DNA of 56,706 bases from the NCBI RefSeq assembly GCF_000701265.1, contig NZ_KL370760.1:1-56706 (forward strand), read 5' to 3'. The notes beneath the pieces were generated by a model. The model was not told the DNA's origin and made no database searches. It saw only the letters and a list, made by a program, of their open reading frames with translations. A program made the translations under genes and the position numbers. Shown in pieces: positions 34,582 to 43,848 of the stretch; the first letter of the stretch is position 1; the number at the start of each line of letters is the position of its first letter. This DNA is from Legionella wadsworthii DSM 21896 = ATCC 33877 (lineage in GTDB: Bacteria; Pseudomonadota; Gammaproteobacteria; Legionellales; Legionellaceae).

Positions 34582-36525
34582 ATGAATTCAAAAGACACCT
34601 CCCTTGCTTTTTTGGCCTCCATGGGGATAGCTGATCCACAAAAAAAGCCAGTCACTTTACCTCCTCAGTTAGAAAAAGAGTTTGCTCAAGCTTCTGAATA
34701 TTTTAAAACCCACCCTGATGTTTTTAAATTAGGGAGGACCAATAAGGAAAAATTTAAACAAAGATATAGCGCGCAAACTCCTATTCCTGATATAGAGCAT
34801 AGCTTTTTTAATTTCAACGGAAGGATTGTTTGTACGTTACCTCAGAAACAAGGGGATATAGGTTCAGGTCAGTATGGCAAGGGTACTTTGGCCATGGACG
34901 AATATGGACATGTTTTTTTGATGAAAATCGAAAATAAGGCTCTCCTTCAACAACAAGCTTTCCAAAAAATATTTGCCGGAGAGTCGCTCAGAATTGTGTA
35001 TGACCAGGAAATAGCCATCGGAAAGGATGTGGGCCTTATAGTTGCATCAGGCGAGAAAGTAGTTGAAGGCATCATTGATGATAAGTTAGGCGATGTAAGA
35101 GAATACACTGCATTACAATCTTACATCTTGATGGAATTTAAGGGTGATAGTGTAAAGAAAAAAATCCAAACCTCAAATTTATCTGAGGAGCAAATGCTGG
35201 ATTTTTCGATTCAGGCGGCATGGCAATGTCACTTATTACATCAAGGTTATTTATCGAGTTCAGGGGTTCCCTACGTTCATGGTGATTTAAAGCCTGACCA
35301 GCTGGTGATTAATGCTCACAAAGAATTATCCTTAATTGATTTCGGGAATGCCCGTACCGGGCTCTCGGAAATACATAGGAATGATTCAGGTTCGTTTGAC
35401 TATTTATCTAGCTTTTGTAAAAACTATACTCGACAACAAGTCGATACTTTTGCCCTACTTAGAACAATTTATATGCCCGATGAATTTACCGATAGAATGG
35501 GTATGCCAAAAAATAGACCCCCTGAAATTGTTTCTATATTAAATAAAAAATGTATTGAAAATAATGGATTGATCGAGTGGTTTGATACAGCGGAGGGCAA
35601 ATTACCTAAAGACAGCAGCCCTGCGCAAATAGCCTTCTTACTCATTTTAACGAAACATCACTGTCAAGACCTCTTCAAACCTTTTAAAGAAAATCAAGAC
35701 GCAATTGCAGCTTTGAACATCGTATACCAATCTGGATGCATCATCCCCGATGAGCATTTTATTAAAGCGTTGTTACATGATGACAATACCATCCAATGTT
35801 TGGCAAAGCTTAGGCCTATCATGCATTTGCTGGATAAAGAAGCTCAGGCAAAGATTGTGGGGGAAGTTTTAAATGGAAAATTAAATTTGAATCATTTGGA
35901 GGGCCATCCATTATCCACCTTTTTACAATTGGACTCTCCCACGAGACATTTAATTGCCCCGGTTGTGAGTAAGGGAGTTCATCATGATAACTTAGATCAG
36001 GTTCTTGGTAATCTTGACTTGGTCAAAGCCATCTCTCCAATTGTACGTGATAATCCCAAAGCGATTCACTTCAATCCGGGTGAGGACATAACCCATCGTT
36101 TATGCCAGGAATATAAAGAGGAGATATGTAAGAACCTTTCAGTGTTTCTTGAAGTAAAAAAATCTTTGGGAAAAGAAGAATTTAGGCAAATTTTTAATGC
36201 ACAGGATGTTATGAATGCATTAAAAAATGAGGTTCAGGAACACAGTAACAAATATACCAAGAAAGGATGGGGATTTTTTGGCCCTAAAAATAACGATGGT
36301 ATTAATAAGTTAAATCAAGTAGTGAGCAGTGATGCCAACACCTACGGTAAATTTACACGTAAGATTGAAGGCATCAGTCCTGATGGTGCATTACCTTTTT
36401 TTCGATCGAGAGATCCGGAAATTCAAAAATTTTATTGTATTGCCCATGTTCTCTTAAGTTCTGTAGGTCAAATTCAAGAAAATAGCCTTATAACTGATAA
36501 AGAAAATAACTTCAGCAAAATCTAA
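34582..36525 (+). CDS. Protein-kinase-like candidate effector
   Basis: A 647-residue protein with a eukaryotic-type kinase fold. Glycine loop GDIGSGQYGKG spans 91-101, VFLMKIEN supplies K115, YVHGDLKPDQL gives the catalytic loop (H233, D235, K237) and LIDFGNAR the metal-binding D253. The usual Asn of HRDLKxxN is Gln (Q240). Kinase homology ends near residue 330; the remaining 300 residues are helical and unknown. Several LegK kinases are Dot/Icm effectors, and this fits that class. The ATG at 34582 is chosen because a TATAAT at 34548-34553 overlaps the more upstream candidates. No ribosome binding site is clear. Activity is inferred, given the altered Q240. Confidence 0.75.
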   Translation: MNSKDTSLAFLASMGIADPQKKPVTLPPQLEKEFAQASEYFKTHPDVFKLGRTNKEKFKQRYSAQTPIPDIEHSFFNFNGRIVCTLPQKQGDIGSGQYGKGTLAMDEYGHVFLMKIENKALLQQQAFQKIFAGESLRIVYDQEIAIGKDVGLIVASGEKVVEGIIDDKLGDVREYTALQSYILMEFKGDSVKKKIQTSNLSEEQMLDFSIQAAWQCHLLHQGYLSSSGVPYVHGDLKPDQLVINAHKELSLIDFGNARTGLSEIHRNDSGSFDYLSSFCKNYTRQQVDTFALLRTIYMPDEFTDRMGMPKNRPPEIVSILNKKCIENNGLIEWFDTAEGKLPKDSSPAQIAFLLILTKHHCQDLFKPFKENQDAIAALNIVYQSGCIIPDEHFIKALLHDDNTIQCLAKLRPIMHLLDKEAQAKIVGEVLNGKLNLNHLEGHPLSTFLQLDSPTRHLIAPVVSKGVHHDNLDQVLGNLDLVKAISPIVRDNPKAIHFNPGEDITHRLCQEYKEEICKNLSVFLEVKKSLGKEEFRQIFNAQDVMNALKNEVQEHSNKYTKKGWGFFGPKNNDGINKLNQVVSSDANTYGKFTRKIEGISPDGALPFFRSRDPEIQKFYCIAHVLLSSVGQIQENSLITDKENNFSKI

Positions 36526-36784
36526 TTCAATAGATTCAGATCAATTGTGCGAAAATGATAATTGATTAGCCGGTAGATTATAGTAAAGGGTAGGATCAAT
36601 TGGACTAAAATCCCATAGTGAACTATTACTAAGGATTTGGGACTTCATTCAGGGTTGAAAATAAATAGGTCTTATTTCTTTAATTACACGACTTTGAAAG
36701 CAAAAATCTTTCAGGTAAGTATGTTATTATCAAAGTTCACATCCAGAGACAAGGCAGAATAATTTCAAAAAAAGGAAGATAAAA

Positions 36785-37948
36785 ATGGACTTAAAAAAAA
36801 TTACAGCCATAGCCGTATGCCTGTACGCCTTTAATAGTTGGGCCATCCCTCTAGCAGCTGATATTATTATCAATCCCAAAGCAACCGCAACACCCACTGA
36901 GTTTAGCTTTAGCTATGCTGTAACCAAAAAACAAAAATATTATAGGGTATATATTGATAGTGACCACCAAGCCAGCTCAGGCTTTCCACAAGGTGGTTTG
37001 GCTGCAAAATATTTAATAGAAAATGACACCTTATACAAATATGAAGGCCCAGGCTGGAATTGGACTAAAATAAAAGCAATCGCCATGCCTCCTGGGAAGA
37101 GCAAAATATGGAATTTGCAAAGAGCAGATATTCTCCCACAAAAACAATGTAGTGGGACAGTCGACTACTTATACCAGGTGGAATCCTCAGCAGGTATATC
37201 TTCTTTGGCCAAAGCGACACTCTCCTACCCAGCCACCCCAGAGTGTCAGGAAACGCAGAAAATAGCGGTGCCCTCTTACTTTTATCCCTGTACGGGATCA
37301 TCTAATTGTTATTGGGACCAATTAATCAATGCCGCACCCACCGCAGGATTAGTGTTAATTAACCCATATAATGGACCAGGTTCTACCCAAAGTAATGATT
37401 ACGTACAGCAAGTCATAAGAGCTCAGAATTCTGCACAAACAGTCCAGGGATATGTTTACACCAGTTATGGGCAACGTAGTCTTACTGCGGTTAAATCAGA
37501 TATAGATAAGTACTATAGCTGGTATCAAGTCGATGGTATATTTTTTGATGAAGGTTTCTCCAGCGACTGCTCTAAGCTTCAGTATTATCAGGATTTAAAT
37601 AGTTATGTGAAATCCAAAGGAGGAAAAGGACTTACCACAATAAATTTTGGTACGGGAACCCCTGAGTGTTACGTAGATGCATCCGATATTATGATTAATT
37701 TTGAAGCATCCTACAGCACCTATCTCAATTGGCAGCCAATGGGATGGGAAATAAAATACCCCGCCTCGCATTTCTGGCATTTGATTTATAATACTACAGA
37801 ACAATCCTTGAGCAATGCGATAAACCTGGCAAAAAATCGCCATGCAGGCTGGGTGTATGTCACTCCAGATACCTTGCCCAACCCTTGGGATTCGCTACCC
37901 TCAGCTAATTATTGGAATAGCGAACTCAGTTTGGTCAATCAAAATTAA
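36785..37948 (+). CDS. Secreted spherulin-4-like (GH135-type) protein
   Basis: A 387-residue secreted protein. Residues 1-20 are a signal peptide (cut near SWA-IP). Residues about 25-155 form a small beta domain with FSFSYAVTKKQKYYRVYID. Residues about 160-387 are a TIM-barrel-like domain of the spherulin-4 family: VPSYFYPC, GLVLINPYNGPG, VQGYVYTSYGQR, VDGIFFDEGFSSDC with its acidic pair, and a late WVYVTPD. Related enzymes act on polygalactosaminogalactan or similar exopolysaccharides. AAGGAAG precedes the ATG. With the GH16 and LPMO genes it suggests secreted polysaccharide degradation. Confidence 0.85.
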   Translation: MDLKKITAIAVCLYAFNSWAIPLAADIIINPKATATPTEFSFSYAVTKKQKYYRVYIDSDHQASSGFPQGGLAAKYLIENDTLYKYEGPGWNWTKIKAIAMPPGKSKIWNLQRADILPQKQCSGTVDYLYQVESSAGISSLAKATLSYPATPECQETQKIAVPSYFYPCTGSSNCYWDQLINAAPTAGLVLINPYNGPGSTQSNDYVQQVIRAQNSAQTVQGYVYTSYGQRSLTAVKSDIDKYYSWYQVDGIFFDEGFSSDCSKLQYYQDLNSYVKSKGGKGLTTINFGTGTPECYVDASDIMINFEASYSTYLNWQPMGWEIKYPASHFWHLIYNTTEQSLSNAINLAKNRHAGWVYVTPDTLPNPWDSLPSANYWNSELSLVNQN

Positions 37949-37954
37949 AATCAA

Positions 37955-37975
37955 AGAGCCAGCTTGTTTGGCTCT
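37955..37975 (+). terminator. Hairpin after the spherulin-4-like gene
   Basis: A 7-bp perfect stem AGAGCCA / TGGCTCT with a 7-nt loop lies just after the stop codon. The following sequence is pyrimidine-rich but not a clean U-tract. Confidence 0.5.
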
Positions 37976-38155
37976 CTACCTCCTATTTTCTATCAAATCC
38001 TCTTTAAAAGCGTGATTTTTGTGTAGTCAATGAGATCATAAAGTACAAATAATTGAAATAAAGTATGATTTTTGTTAAAGTTTATATCCAAGCTCATATG
38101 TAAGCTCATCATGTGTGCACTAGATTAAAACCCTCCCCCAAAAAACAGGTCAAAT

Positions 38156-39868
38156 ATGAAATTTTTTGATAAATTAAATTTTTTTCTAATTGAAATGGGC
38201 GTTACGGAAAAAAACGTTTTTATCCCCTGGTTAATAAAACAAGCACAATTGAACTGCGATGTAGATGCTATTTCCTACGATGATCAAGATAATAATGAAG
38301 TATCCTTTGATGTGAGCAAAATATCAGTGAGTGACTTTAAAAAGCTGCTGATCTTTTTTAAATTACCTGTGGATACTCTTTCAATCAACAATCAGTTATT
38401 CGTAAGCAATCAATTTTTAAATGATTCCATTTTTGATCAAATTAAAAATGATCTCCGTAATTTAGTGCAAAACAGGAAGGAAAAACAAAGCATCGATCCG
38501 ATGAGCTTCTCTCCGGAAGAAAGTGAGGATGACGATTTTGTAATTATAGACAGCAACGATGAAGGCGAAAAAATTGATTTCGAAACTTTCCCATGGTTAA
38601 ACCCCAAGCATCCCTTATACTTTCCTGCAACACAATCCGATGGGACCTCATTAACTCGATGGGAAGCTGTAGATAAATTTTCAGTAGAAAACTGGTACCC
38701 TCATTTGGAAAAATACACATTTGTCACTACTTTTATTAAACTAGATTATGATGATATTCAGTTTTTAATGGGAAACGGTTCACCTGAATATGACAGTACC
38801 CTGCTGGAGCACTCTTTCGATCACTTCCTTTCTCAACTCAGAAATCAAGAAGCCTTTATGAGATTGTCGAGCAGAAGTCCTAAAGACTCTAAAGCTTTAT
38901 TCGATGAAGCGGCAACAATCATGAGTAAAGACTTTTCTAATTGGAATGAGTTCGATAATAAAAATCAGCAATTGGTTGCATTTGTTGCATCCATGACCAA
39001 AGCAATGAAAATAACCAGTGGCCGCAAAATTATAGAGACTATCCAACAAAGTCCAAGAGTTCACAATGATTTAATCGCACTCATGAGTACCGCATCCCGA
39101 TCAAATTGTACTACAAATATCGTTTTGCGCGAATGGTACTCTATTCGCCCAGATCATGAATTTAGAGCTTTTGTATCCAGACGATGTCGTAAAGAAAGTA
39201 TCGTTACCGCTATCGCACAATATTTTCACTTTTTGTACTTTGATAAGGCGCCCACAGATTGTTTCAATTTTTTAGAGGAAGACACCAAAAAAAATCTTAT
39301 ATTAAAATTTCAAAATTATATCCTTAAATCAATTGATCCTGCTGTTGCAAATTTTTTAAATTTTGCAAGCGAACAGGATGATGATAATTCAATAGATTGT
39401 ATTCGCGAATATATTGTTGACATAGCCTTAATCCCAATTAATCAATATCATGGTGAAATGACTGATGACAATACGATTCATATTGGGGGAAGCACTTATA
39501 TTATTATGGTGATAGAGCTAAATCCATTTGCACCATCAGCTACTGGATGTGCTTTATTTAATTGGAAAACAGATTTGGATATGCTTTGGGGAAAAGCTTC
39601 ATGTGACTATCCCGTGTTCAGTTATCGAACTCAGCCGCGTGAGGATCTTCGTTCAGTCACTTTGCTGCCATCAAATCATCAGGAAGTCATTCAAAAAGCA
39701 CGAGAGAAAAGGATAAGCCATTCTACTGCTGCTGTCATAACACCAGTCAGTCCCCAGCTAGAGACGCCTGTTTCTATATTAAATCAGGGTCAGGGATTTT
39801 TTTCCATGCCTGTTACATCATCTTGTACCAAAAAGGCTGATCCCGATACCTTCCCATCCCCTTTTTAA
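38156..39868 (+). CDS. CDC123-like ATP-grasp protein, candidate effector
   Basis: A 570-residue protein whose residues about 175-480 match the D123/CDC123 ATP-grasp family. WYPHLEKYTFVTTFIKL (180-196) aligns with the conserved WYPxF..VTIxS..I.L start, MRLSSRSPKDS (235-245) with the KLNWSSPKD segment, VLREWYSIRPDHEFRAFV (323-340) with the hallmark LRxWxxIxPxxEFRCFV, VDIALIP (421-427) with the FDVYI strand, and VIELNPFAPSATGCALF (452-468) with the metal-binding DFNPF. E454 replaces the usual Asp; N456 is kept. Eukaryotic CDC123 is an assembly chaperone for translation factor eIF2. A Legionella protein of this kind could act on host eIF2, but that is inference. Residues 1-170 and the tail are unique. 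Confidence 0.78.
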   Translation: MKFFDKLNFFLIEMGVTEKNVFIPWLIKQAQLNCDVDAISYDDQDNNEVSFDVSKISVSDFKKLLIFFKLPVDTLSINNQLFVSNQFLNDSIFDQIKNDLRNLVQNRKEKQSIDPMSFSPEESEDDDFVIIDSNDEGEKIDFETFPWLNPKHPLYFPATQSDGTSLTRWEAVDKFSVENWYPHLEKYTFVTTFIKLDYDDIQFLMGNGSPEYDSTLLEHSFDHFLSQLRNQEAFMRLSSRSPKDSKALFDEAATIMSKDFSNWNEFDNKNQQLVAFVASMTKAMKITSGRKIIETIQQSPRVHNDLIALMSTASRSNCTTNIVLREWYSIRPDHEFRAFVSRRCRKESIVTAIAQYFHFLYFDKAPTDCFNFLEEDTKKNLILKFQNYILKSIDPAVANFLNFASEQDDDNSIDCIREYIVDIALIPINQYHGEMTDDNTIHIGGSTYIIMVIELNPFAPSATGCALFNWKTDLDMLWGKASCDYPVFSYRTQPREDLRSVTLLPSNHQEVIQKAREKRISHSTAAVITPVSPQLETPVSILNQGQGFFSMPVTSSCTKKADPDTFPSPF

Positions 39869-39883
39869 AGCTTAAGCACCAGG

Positions 39884-39899
39884 GTAGAGTATCCTCTAC
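39884..39899 (+). terminator. Weak hairpin after the CDC123-like gene
   Basis: GTAGAG and CTCTAC form a 6-bp stem around a TATC loop, flanked by GGG and CCC that extend it, about 15 nt after the stop codon. There is no clear U-tract. Confidence 0.4.
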
Positions 39900-39970
39900 T
39901 TTACCCAACTCCCTAAGATAAGAAAATTCTTGGTTTAGTGCTTTCGGTGAGTTTGACGTTGCTTGAACCA

Positions 39971-39990
39971 ATTAATTCTGATAAAATACA
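39971..39990 (+). promoter_or_regulatory. Weak PmrA-box-like element upstream of the 40019 gene
   Basis: ATTAATTCT-GA-TAAAATACA has one fair half-site (6 of 9 to cTTAATatT) and one poor half. A TATAAT at 39998-40003 begins seven nucleotides after it, the same spacing as the four better elements, but the start codon is only 28 nt away. Confidence 0.22.
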
Positions 39991-40018
39991 ATATGAATAT
40001 AATTAACGCATATAGTGT

Positions 40019-40894
40019 ATGAGTCACGCTCGCGAACATGTTTTTACCTTTGTCACCTTAAGTGAATTTTTAAGGCTTAATTTTTTGGAGGAGATAACTC
40101 TAAAAGACGTTAAAAGCCAAACATTCAATGAGTCTAAGTTTTTTTCTACTACAAAATCCCTAACGGATATTGGTTTTATCATTAAAATGGCTCATGCAAG
40201 TCCTGATTTTGTTAATATGTGTAAAAAAGACAAATATGCTGAATTATGGAGTAATCTTTATTCTCAACTGGGATTTGCTTTGTCTTCTGAAGAGAATCCA
40301 CTTACCTTTTATACCCATGATAACGTGGACAGCTTTGATTTGCTTAGGGGTACCTATTTTTATTATCTTTCACAACAGGTTAGAACTGCTTTCTCTGATA
40401 AATTTTCATCTAGTGAAGTTCATTTCTTAAAAGAGGCAATGCGCTTTAATTCAATTCATGCAGTACAACGATATAATGAGTTTTTATATCATAAGGTGGC
40501 CAACGAACAATTGGGAGAAAACGAAAACGCTAAAAGTTTACTCAAGGAAGCCATTCAAAACACCAACTTCAAACCCCTTTTAGAACTTCATGGAAGTTAT
40601 GCATATATGCTTTTGGCTGAAGCATATTATCGTTATGCTCTATTCGCAAAAAACCAGAGAGATACATATACATTTACCAAAGCGATAGAGGCTGCTATTA
40701 GTTCTTGTAATAAAGCATCAAAATATTTGGAACAAAGTAAGTATTCGATACAGAACGCCAGTTTAGGTAAAGGTCTGGCTTTTAGTAATTCTTTTGGTGT
40801 TGATTCACCCGATGATGCAAAAAATATGCTGGAAGATTTATTGAAACAAAACCTGCCAGAAAATCCCGACAACTCTAGTATTTCCCCAGCTTAA
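40019..40894 (+). CDS. Helical orphan protein, possibly Legionella-restricted
   Basis: A 291-residue soluble, helix-rich protein with no signal peptide or membrane segment. The pattern FVTLSEFLRLNFLEEITLKDV followed by a stretch of Leu/Phe/Tyr/Trp-containing helices (for example DKYAELWSNLYSQLGF and LAEAYYRYALFAKN) resembles the Legionella-restricted DUF5630 group as far as I can tell; that assignment is tentative. The C-terminus is polar (PENPDNSSISPA). No ribosome binding site is seen before the ATG; a TATAAT lies 16 nt upstream. It follows the CDC123-like gene by 150 bp, but a hairpin separates them. Confidence 0.6.
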   Translation: MSHAREHVFTFVTLSEFLRLNFLEEITLKDVKSQTFNESKFFSTTKSLTDIGFIIKMAHASPDFVNMCKKDKYAELWSNLYSQLGFALSSEENPLTFYTHDNVDSFDLLRGTYFYYLSQQVRTAFSDKFSSSEVHFLKEAMRFNSIHAVQRYNEFLYHKVANEQLGENENAKSLLKEAIQNTNFKPLLELHGSYAYMLLAEAYYRYALFAKNQRDTYTFTKAIEAAISSCNKASKYLEQSKYSIQNASLGKGLAFSNSFGVDSPDDAKNMLEDLLKQNLPENPDNSSISPA

Positions 40895-40985
40895 ACTTTA
40901 AGACAGCGCTCCTTTTGCATTTCTTACAGGCATTGAATATGTCGCGGTGAACCATTGATATTGACCTGCAACAGTTTCATTATCA

Positions 40986-42812
40986 TTAGTTCACTTTTAC
41001 CGAAGTAGTTATTACCACTTCCTCATCATTCTTTTCTGCTGTATCTACTAAATCTATGTCAGTTCCCTTGCTTTTTGAGGTAAACGTCGCATTTCTTTCA
41101 CTTGTTGCTAATTGACTGCCATCGATGTCTTCGATTGCAAAGAATCCTAGATCATCCTCTTCCACTTTAGGAGGTTCAACAACCTCTTCAAGATTTAAAT
41201 CATCTTCATCGTAAGTTACAACCGTTAATTGCGTCATTTGATCAATTTTGTAATATTGTTGTTCTATTGAATCTCTGGAAGATAGCTGGAAGTCGTCCCG
41301 TTTTGCTTTGATTATAAAGGACTGAAGCGATCCATAACCAAGATTTGCCATGCCTTCATTAATAATTTTTATCAAGCGTGGATCGTTCAAATATTGAACA
41401 TTCGTCTCTATCTTTTTCAGATTATTTAATGGATCTTCATTTTGTAAACTACCCAGAAGTACAATCAACTCCCGGGTGAGTTCAATCTCTTCTTTTCCCG
41501 TATTAAAATATTGCTTTTTAAATTCTTCCTGTCGCACCTTTAAGAATTGAGCTAATTTTTCTTTGAAATCATCGAGCGCCTCTCCAGGAAGAACTCTTTT
41601 TTCCCCCGAAGGAAAAATCTTTTTACCTACTTTGTCAACTTTTCCGAAAAGCAGGGTAATTGGCTCATTATAATTAGATAACCTTGTAATATCGATACCA
41701 GCAACTTCGGCAGCCATCCAAGTCATAACAAAACGACCGCAATGGGTTTGTAGTGGGAGCTGGAGTTTCATATTGTTAACCCGTGTTGAAATATGGTCAA
41801 GTTCAAGACCTTGCTCCACCAGAAATTTTTCTACTTGTAGTTTTACTTGTTCTAGATGTTTCTGTTCTTCAATACGGAAAGGATCACTCAAGAGCCCTTC
41901 ATATAAGGTAATATCACAGTGTACTTTTCCATCAACCATGGTTAAAGTGATGGATTGCATCGTGACATGGCTGTATTTCTCATTTGAGAAATCAATAGGG
42001 GACAAAATTTTTATGGGTATGGATGATCCCCCGGCTATTTCATCAAAATCATCAAGATGTTGAACTAACTGTTTATCAAAAAGTTTTTTCTTCAAAATAT
42101 CCGCTAAGCCGGATTTTATATCAGTTGTTATGTAAGTGGCTTGTAAGGAATTTTCATAAAATGCAAATTTTTCGTCACCGTGATAGTCTTTCATTCGAAG
42201 AATTTCAACATCTAAATTACTGGGTCTACCTTGAAGCAATAGATTGTCAGTTGTGGAATTTTTTAGGCAATCCACTAAGGTGGCCATTCTGCCTTGATAT
42301 AATGCTTGCTCATCCTTGTTTTTATGTTCTCTAAAATATTCAATGAGTGATCCTATTTTATCTAATCCCTCCTGGGGTTCAATCAGGCAACGCTCCCATT
42401 GATGTTCATCTGCATTCTCAGACTGGATATAAAAAGGGAAATTATACTTATTACAATTTAACCATACTAAAGGGTACCCATATTGTTTGCCTACAGTATT
42501 CGATACTCTAGAGGTATAACTGTCATCATCTGCTCTCAATTCTAATCGTTCAAGGCCAGGATATTTTTTAGCTAAATATTCGCTAATGTTAGTCTCATCC
42601 AAGTCAATGCTGCTTAACTCACTTTCATGGCTCGCGCGGATGCCATAATCCACCTCTCCTAACTTTTTTTCAACTTCTTTGTATATCGATAACATCTCTT
42701 CAGAACCACGAACCCCTATATAATCACGATTCTCATTTTTCACATTCTCATGCTTTACATTGCTTTTTATACTAAATAAGTATTTTCCATTAACGTACAC
42801 ATGAATATTCAT
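40986..42812 (-). CDS. Candidate effector with CE-clan-like cysteine-protease motifs
   Basis: A 608-residue soluble protein. An ordered set resembles the CE clan (Ulp1/YopJ type, His then acidic then Gln and Cys): H282 in KYSHVTMQSITLTM, D300 or E305 in VHCDITLYEGLL, and LPLQTHCGRFVMTW with Q355 and C358, close to the family's Q-x-x-C-G-x-F-V. CE-clan effectors are deubiquitinases, deSUMOylases or acetyltransferases; which of these is unknown. The C-terminus is very acidic (about residues 535-608), a common Dot/Icm secretion feature. The ATG at 42812 is preferred to a TTG eight codons upstream. A strong PmrA-box-like element precedes it. Confidence 0.65.
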   Translation of the reverse strand: MNIHVYVNGKYLFSIKSNVKHENVKNENRDYIGVRGSEEMLSIYKEVEKKLGEVDYGIRASHESELSSIDLDETNISEYLAKKYPGLERLELRADDDSYTSRVSNTVGKQYGYPLVWLNCNKYNFPFYIQSENADEHQWERCLIEPQEGLDKIGSLIEYFREHKNKDEQALYQGRMATLVDCLKNSTTDNLLLQGRPSNLDVEILRMKDYHGDEKFAFYENSLQATYITTDIKSGLADILKKKLFDKQLVQHLDDFDEIAGGSSIPIKILSPIDFSNEKYSHVTMQSITLTMVDGKVHCDITLYEGLLSDPFRIEEQKHLEQVKLQVEKFLVEQGLELDHISTRVNNMKLQLPLQTHCGRFVMTWMAAEVAGIDITRLSNYNEPITLLFGKVDKVGKKIFPSGEKRVLPGEALDDFKEKLAQFLKVRQEEFKKQYFNTGKEEIELTRELIVLLGSLQNEDPLNNLKKIETNVQYLNDPRLIKIINEGMANLGYGSLQSFIIKAKRDDFQLSSRDSIEQQYYKIDQMTQLTVVTYDEDDLNLEEVVEPPKVEEDDLGFFAIEDIDGSQLATSERNATFTSKSKGTDIDLVDTAEKNDEEVVITTSVKVN

Positions 42813-42836
42813 TTGGTAGCCTAATAAATTAATCAA

Positions 42837-43141
42837 TATTAGTTTAATTTTAAACCATTTATATTAATAATATATTAAGTTGATGAATTTATGGCCGAGA
42901 TTGCCGTCGCAATGTGTCAAATAGTAGGCTTGGTTATTTCAAAATAACCAGAATAAATACGTTCTTGCTTTTTTATATGGCGTGGCAATACTTAAACGAT
43001 AGTTTGTCCTAGCTATATCGAATAAACATGCTCAATCTGTCACCGAACAAAAATACATACCAACATTCATTTTGAACAGTAACGCTTAAAAGGGATTTGA
43101 ATAACCAATGTGTTGAAAAGAGGAAATAATTTTTTTAAGAA
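42837..43141. other. Intergenic region with PmrA-like promoter, no gene seen
   Basis: The 300 bp between the 40986 gene and the terminator of the 43171 gene contain the PmrA-like promoter at 42847-42879 and otherwise AT-rich sequence. No open frame with a ribosome binding site was found. Confidence 0.6.
42860..42879 (-). promoter_or_regulatory. PmrA-box-like direct repeat upstream of the 40986 gene
   Basis: On the minus strand CTTAATATA-TT-ATTAATATA matches the Legionella PmrA consensus cTTAATatT-N2-cTTAATatT at 8 and 7 of 9 positions, the best of the set. TAAAAT (42852-42847) starts seven nucleotides after it, and the chosen ATG 47 nucleotides after it. Confidence 0.62.
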
Positions 43142-43163
43142 CCTGGTGTGGAAACACACCAGG
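43142..43163. terminator. Bidirectional-type terminator hairpin
   Basis: A perfect 9-bp stem CCTGGTGTG / CACACCAGG closed by a GAAA tetraloop sits just after the stop of the 43171 gene (minus strand). AT-rich runs flank both sides. Confidence 0.75.
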
Positions 43164-43170
43164 ATTTTTA

Positions 43171-43524
43171 CTAGTTTCTTGATAGACCCATTAATGAATC
43201 AGCAAGCTCATCATAAACGGCTGCACCTCCGTTAATAATATTGCGCAGCGTATTATCGGCATCTTCTAGATTGATCTCTCGCGCTGGTTTTTGCGCGAAG
43301 AAGTTTTGGGCAAAACTCCGGGTATGATGGATTAAGTTAGAACCTGCTCTCCTTGTTTTTCCAATTTCATTAAATTGAGCAATTAACACCGCATTCACGA
43401 CCAACGCTGCTAATAATGCAAACTGTGTATCCAGTAACAACAAGGGCGATAGTATCAGGTTAGTATAAACGAGTACGTGTAGTGTTTTTTTCATTTTGAC
43501 ATCGGCGGGATCATTTCTAGACAT
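43171..43524 (-). CDS. Small membrane-hairpin protein
   Basis: A 117-residue protein. After a short charged N-terminus (MSRNDPADVKMKKTLH) come two hydrophobic segments (about 18-35 and 35-52) forming a membrane hairpin, then a charged, helical cytoplasmic tail. The ATG at 43524 is chosen because AGGAGG lies five bases upstream; an in-frame ATG ten codons earlier has none. No family is recognised. Confidence 0.75.
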   Translation of the reverse strand: MSRNDPADVKMKKTLHVLVYTNLILSPLLLLDTQFALLAALVVNAVLIAQFNEIGKTRRAGSNLIHHTRSFAQNFFAQKPAREINLEDADNTLRNIINGGAAVYDELADSLMGLSRN

Positions 43525-43848
43525 AAAAACCTCCTGTTTTATAACATGACTCAATTAGGCCGAAGAAGACATATTCTAAACCTAATGATCCAGCTTAACC
43601 CAGATTGCCCATAAAATAAATTATCTTTTTTCAAATATTCATAATAAATTTTTGTATTTGCATGAGGCAAAACAGACCCTTTTCTGAATACAGAATTTTC
43701 AGATATTAAGTATATGAACATTTTGAAACCTTTACCGGAATAATTCCGGTGCACTTTACAGAAGGAATAGAAAAGTTTATAAATGAGAGCCTTCATTTCA
43801 GAGCAGGCTCTTAATTCAAAAACCCTTTACAACGTTATAAGGATGTAA

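Noticed and set aside
43551..43796. 81-codon minus-strand frame upstream of the small membrane-hairpin gene
   Set aside because: No start signal and overlaps the well-supported AGGAGG site region of the 43171 gene; probably its leader.
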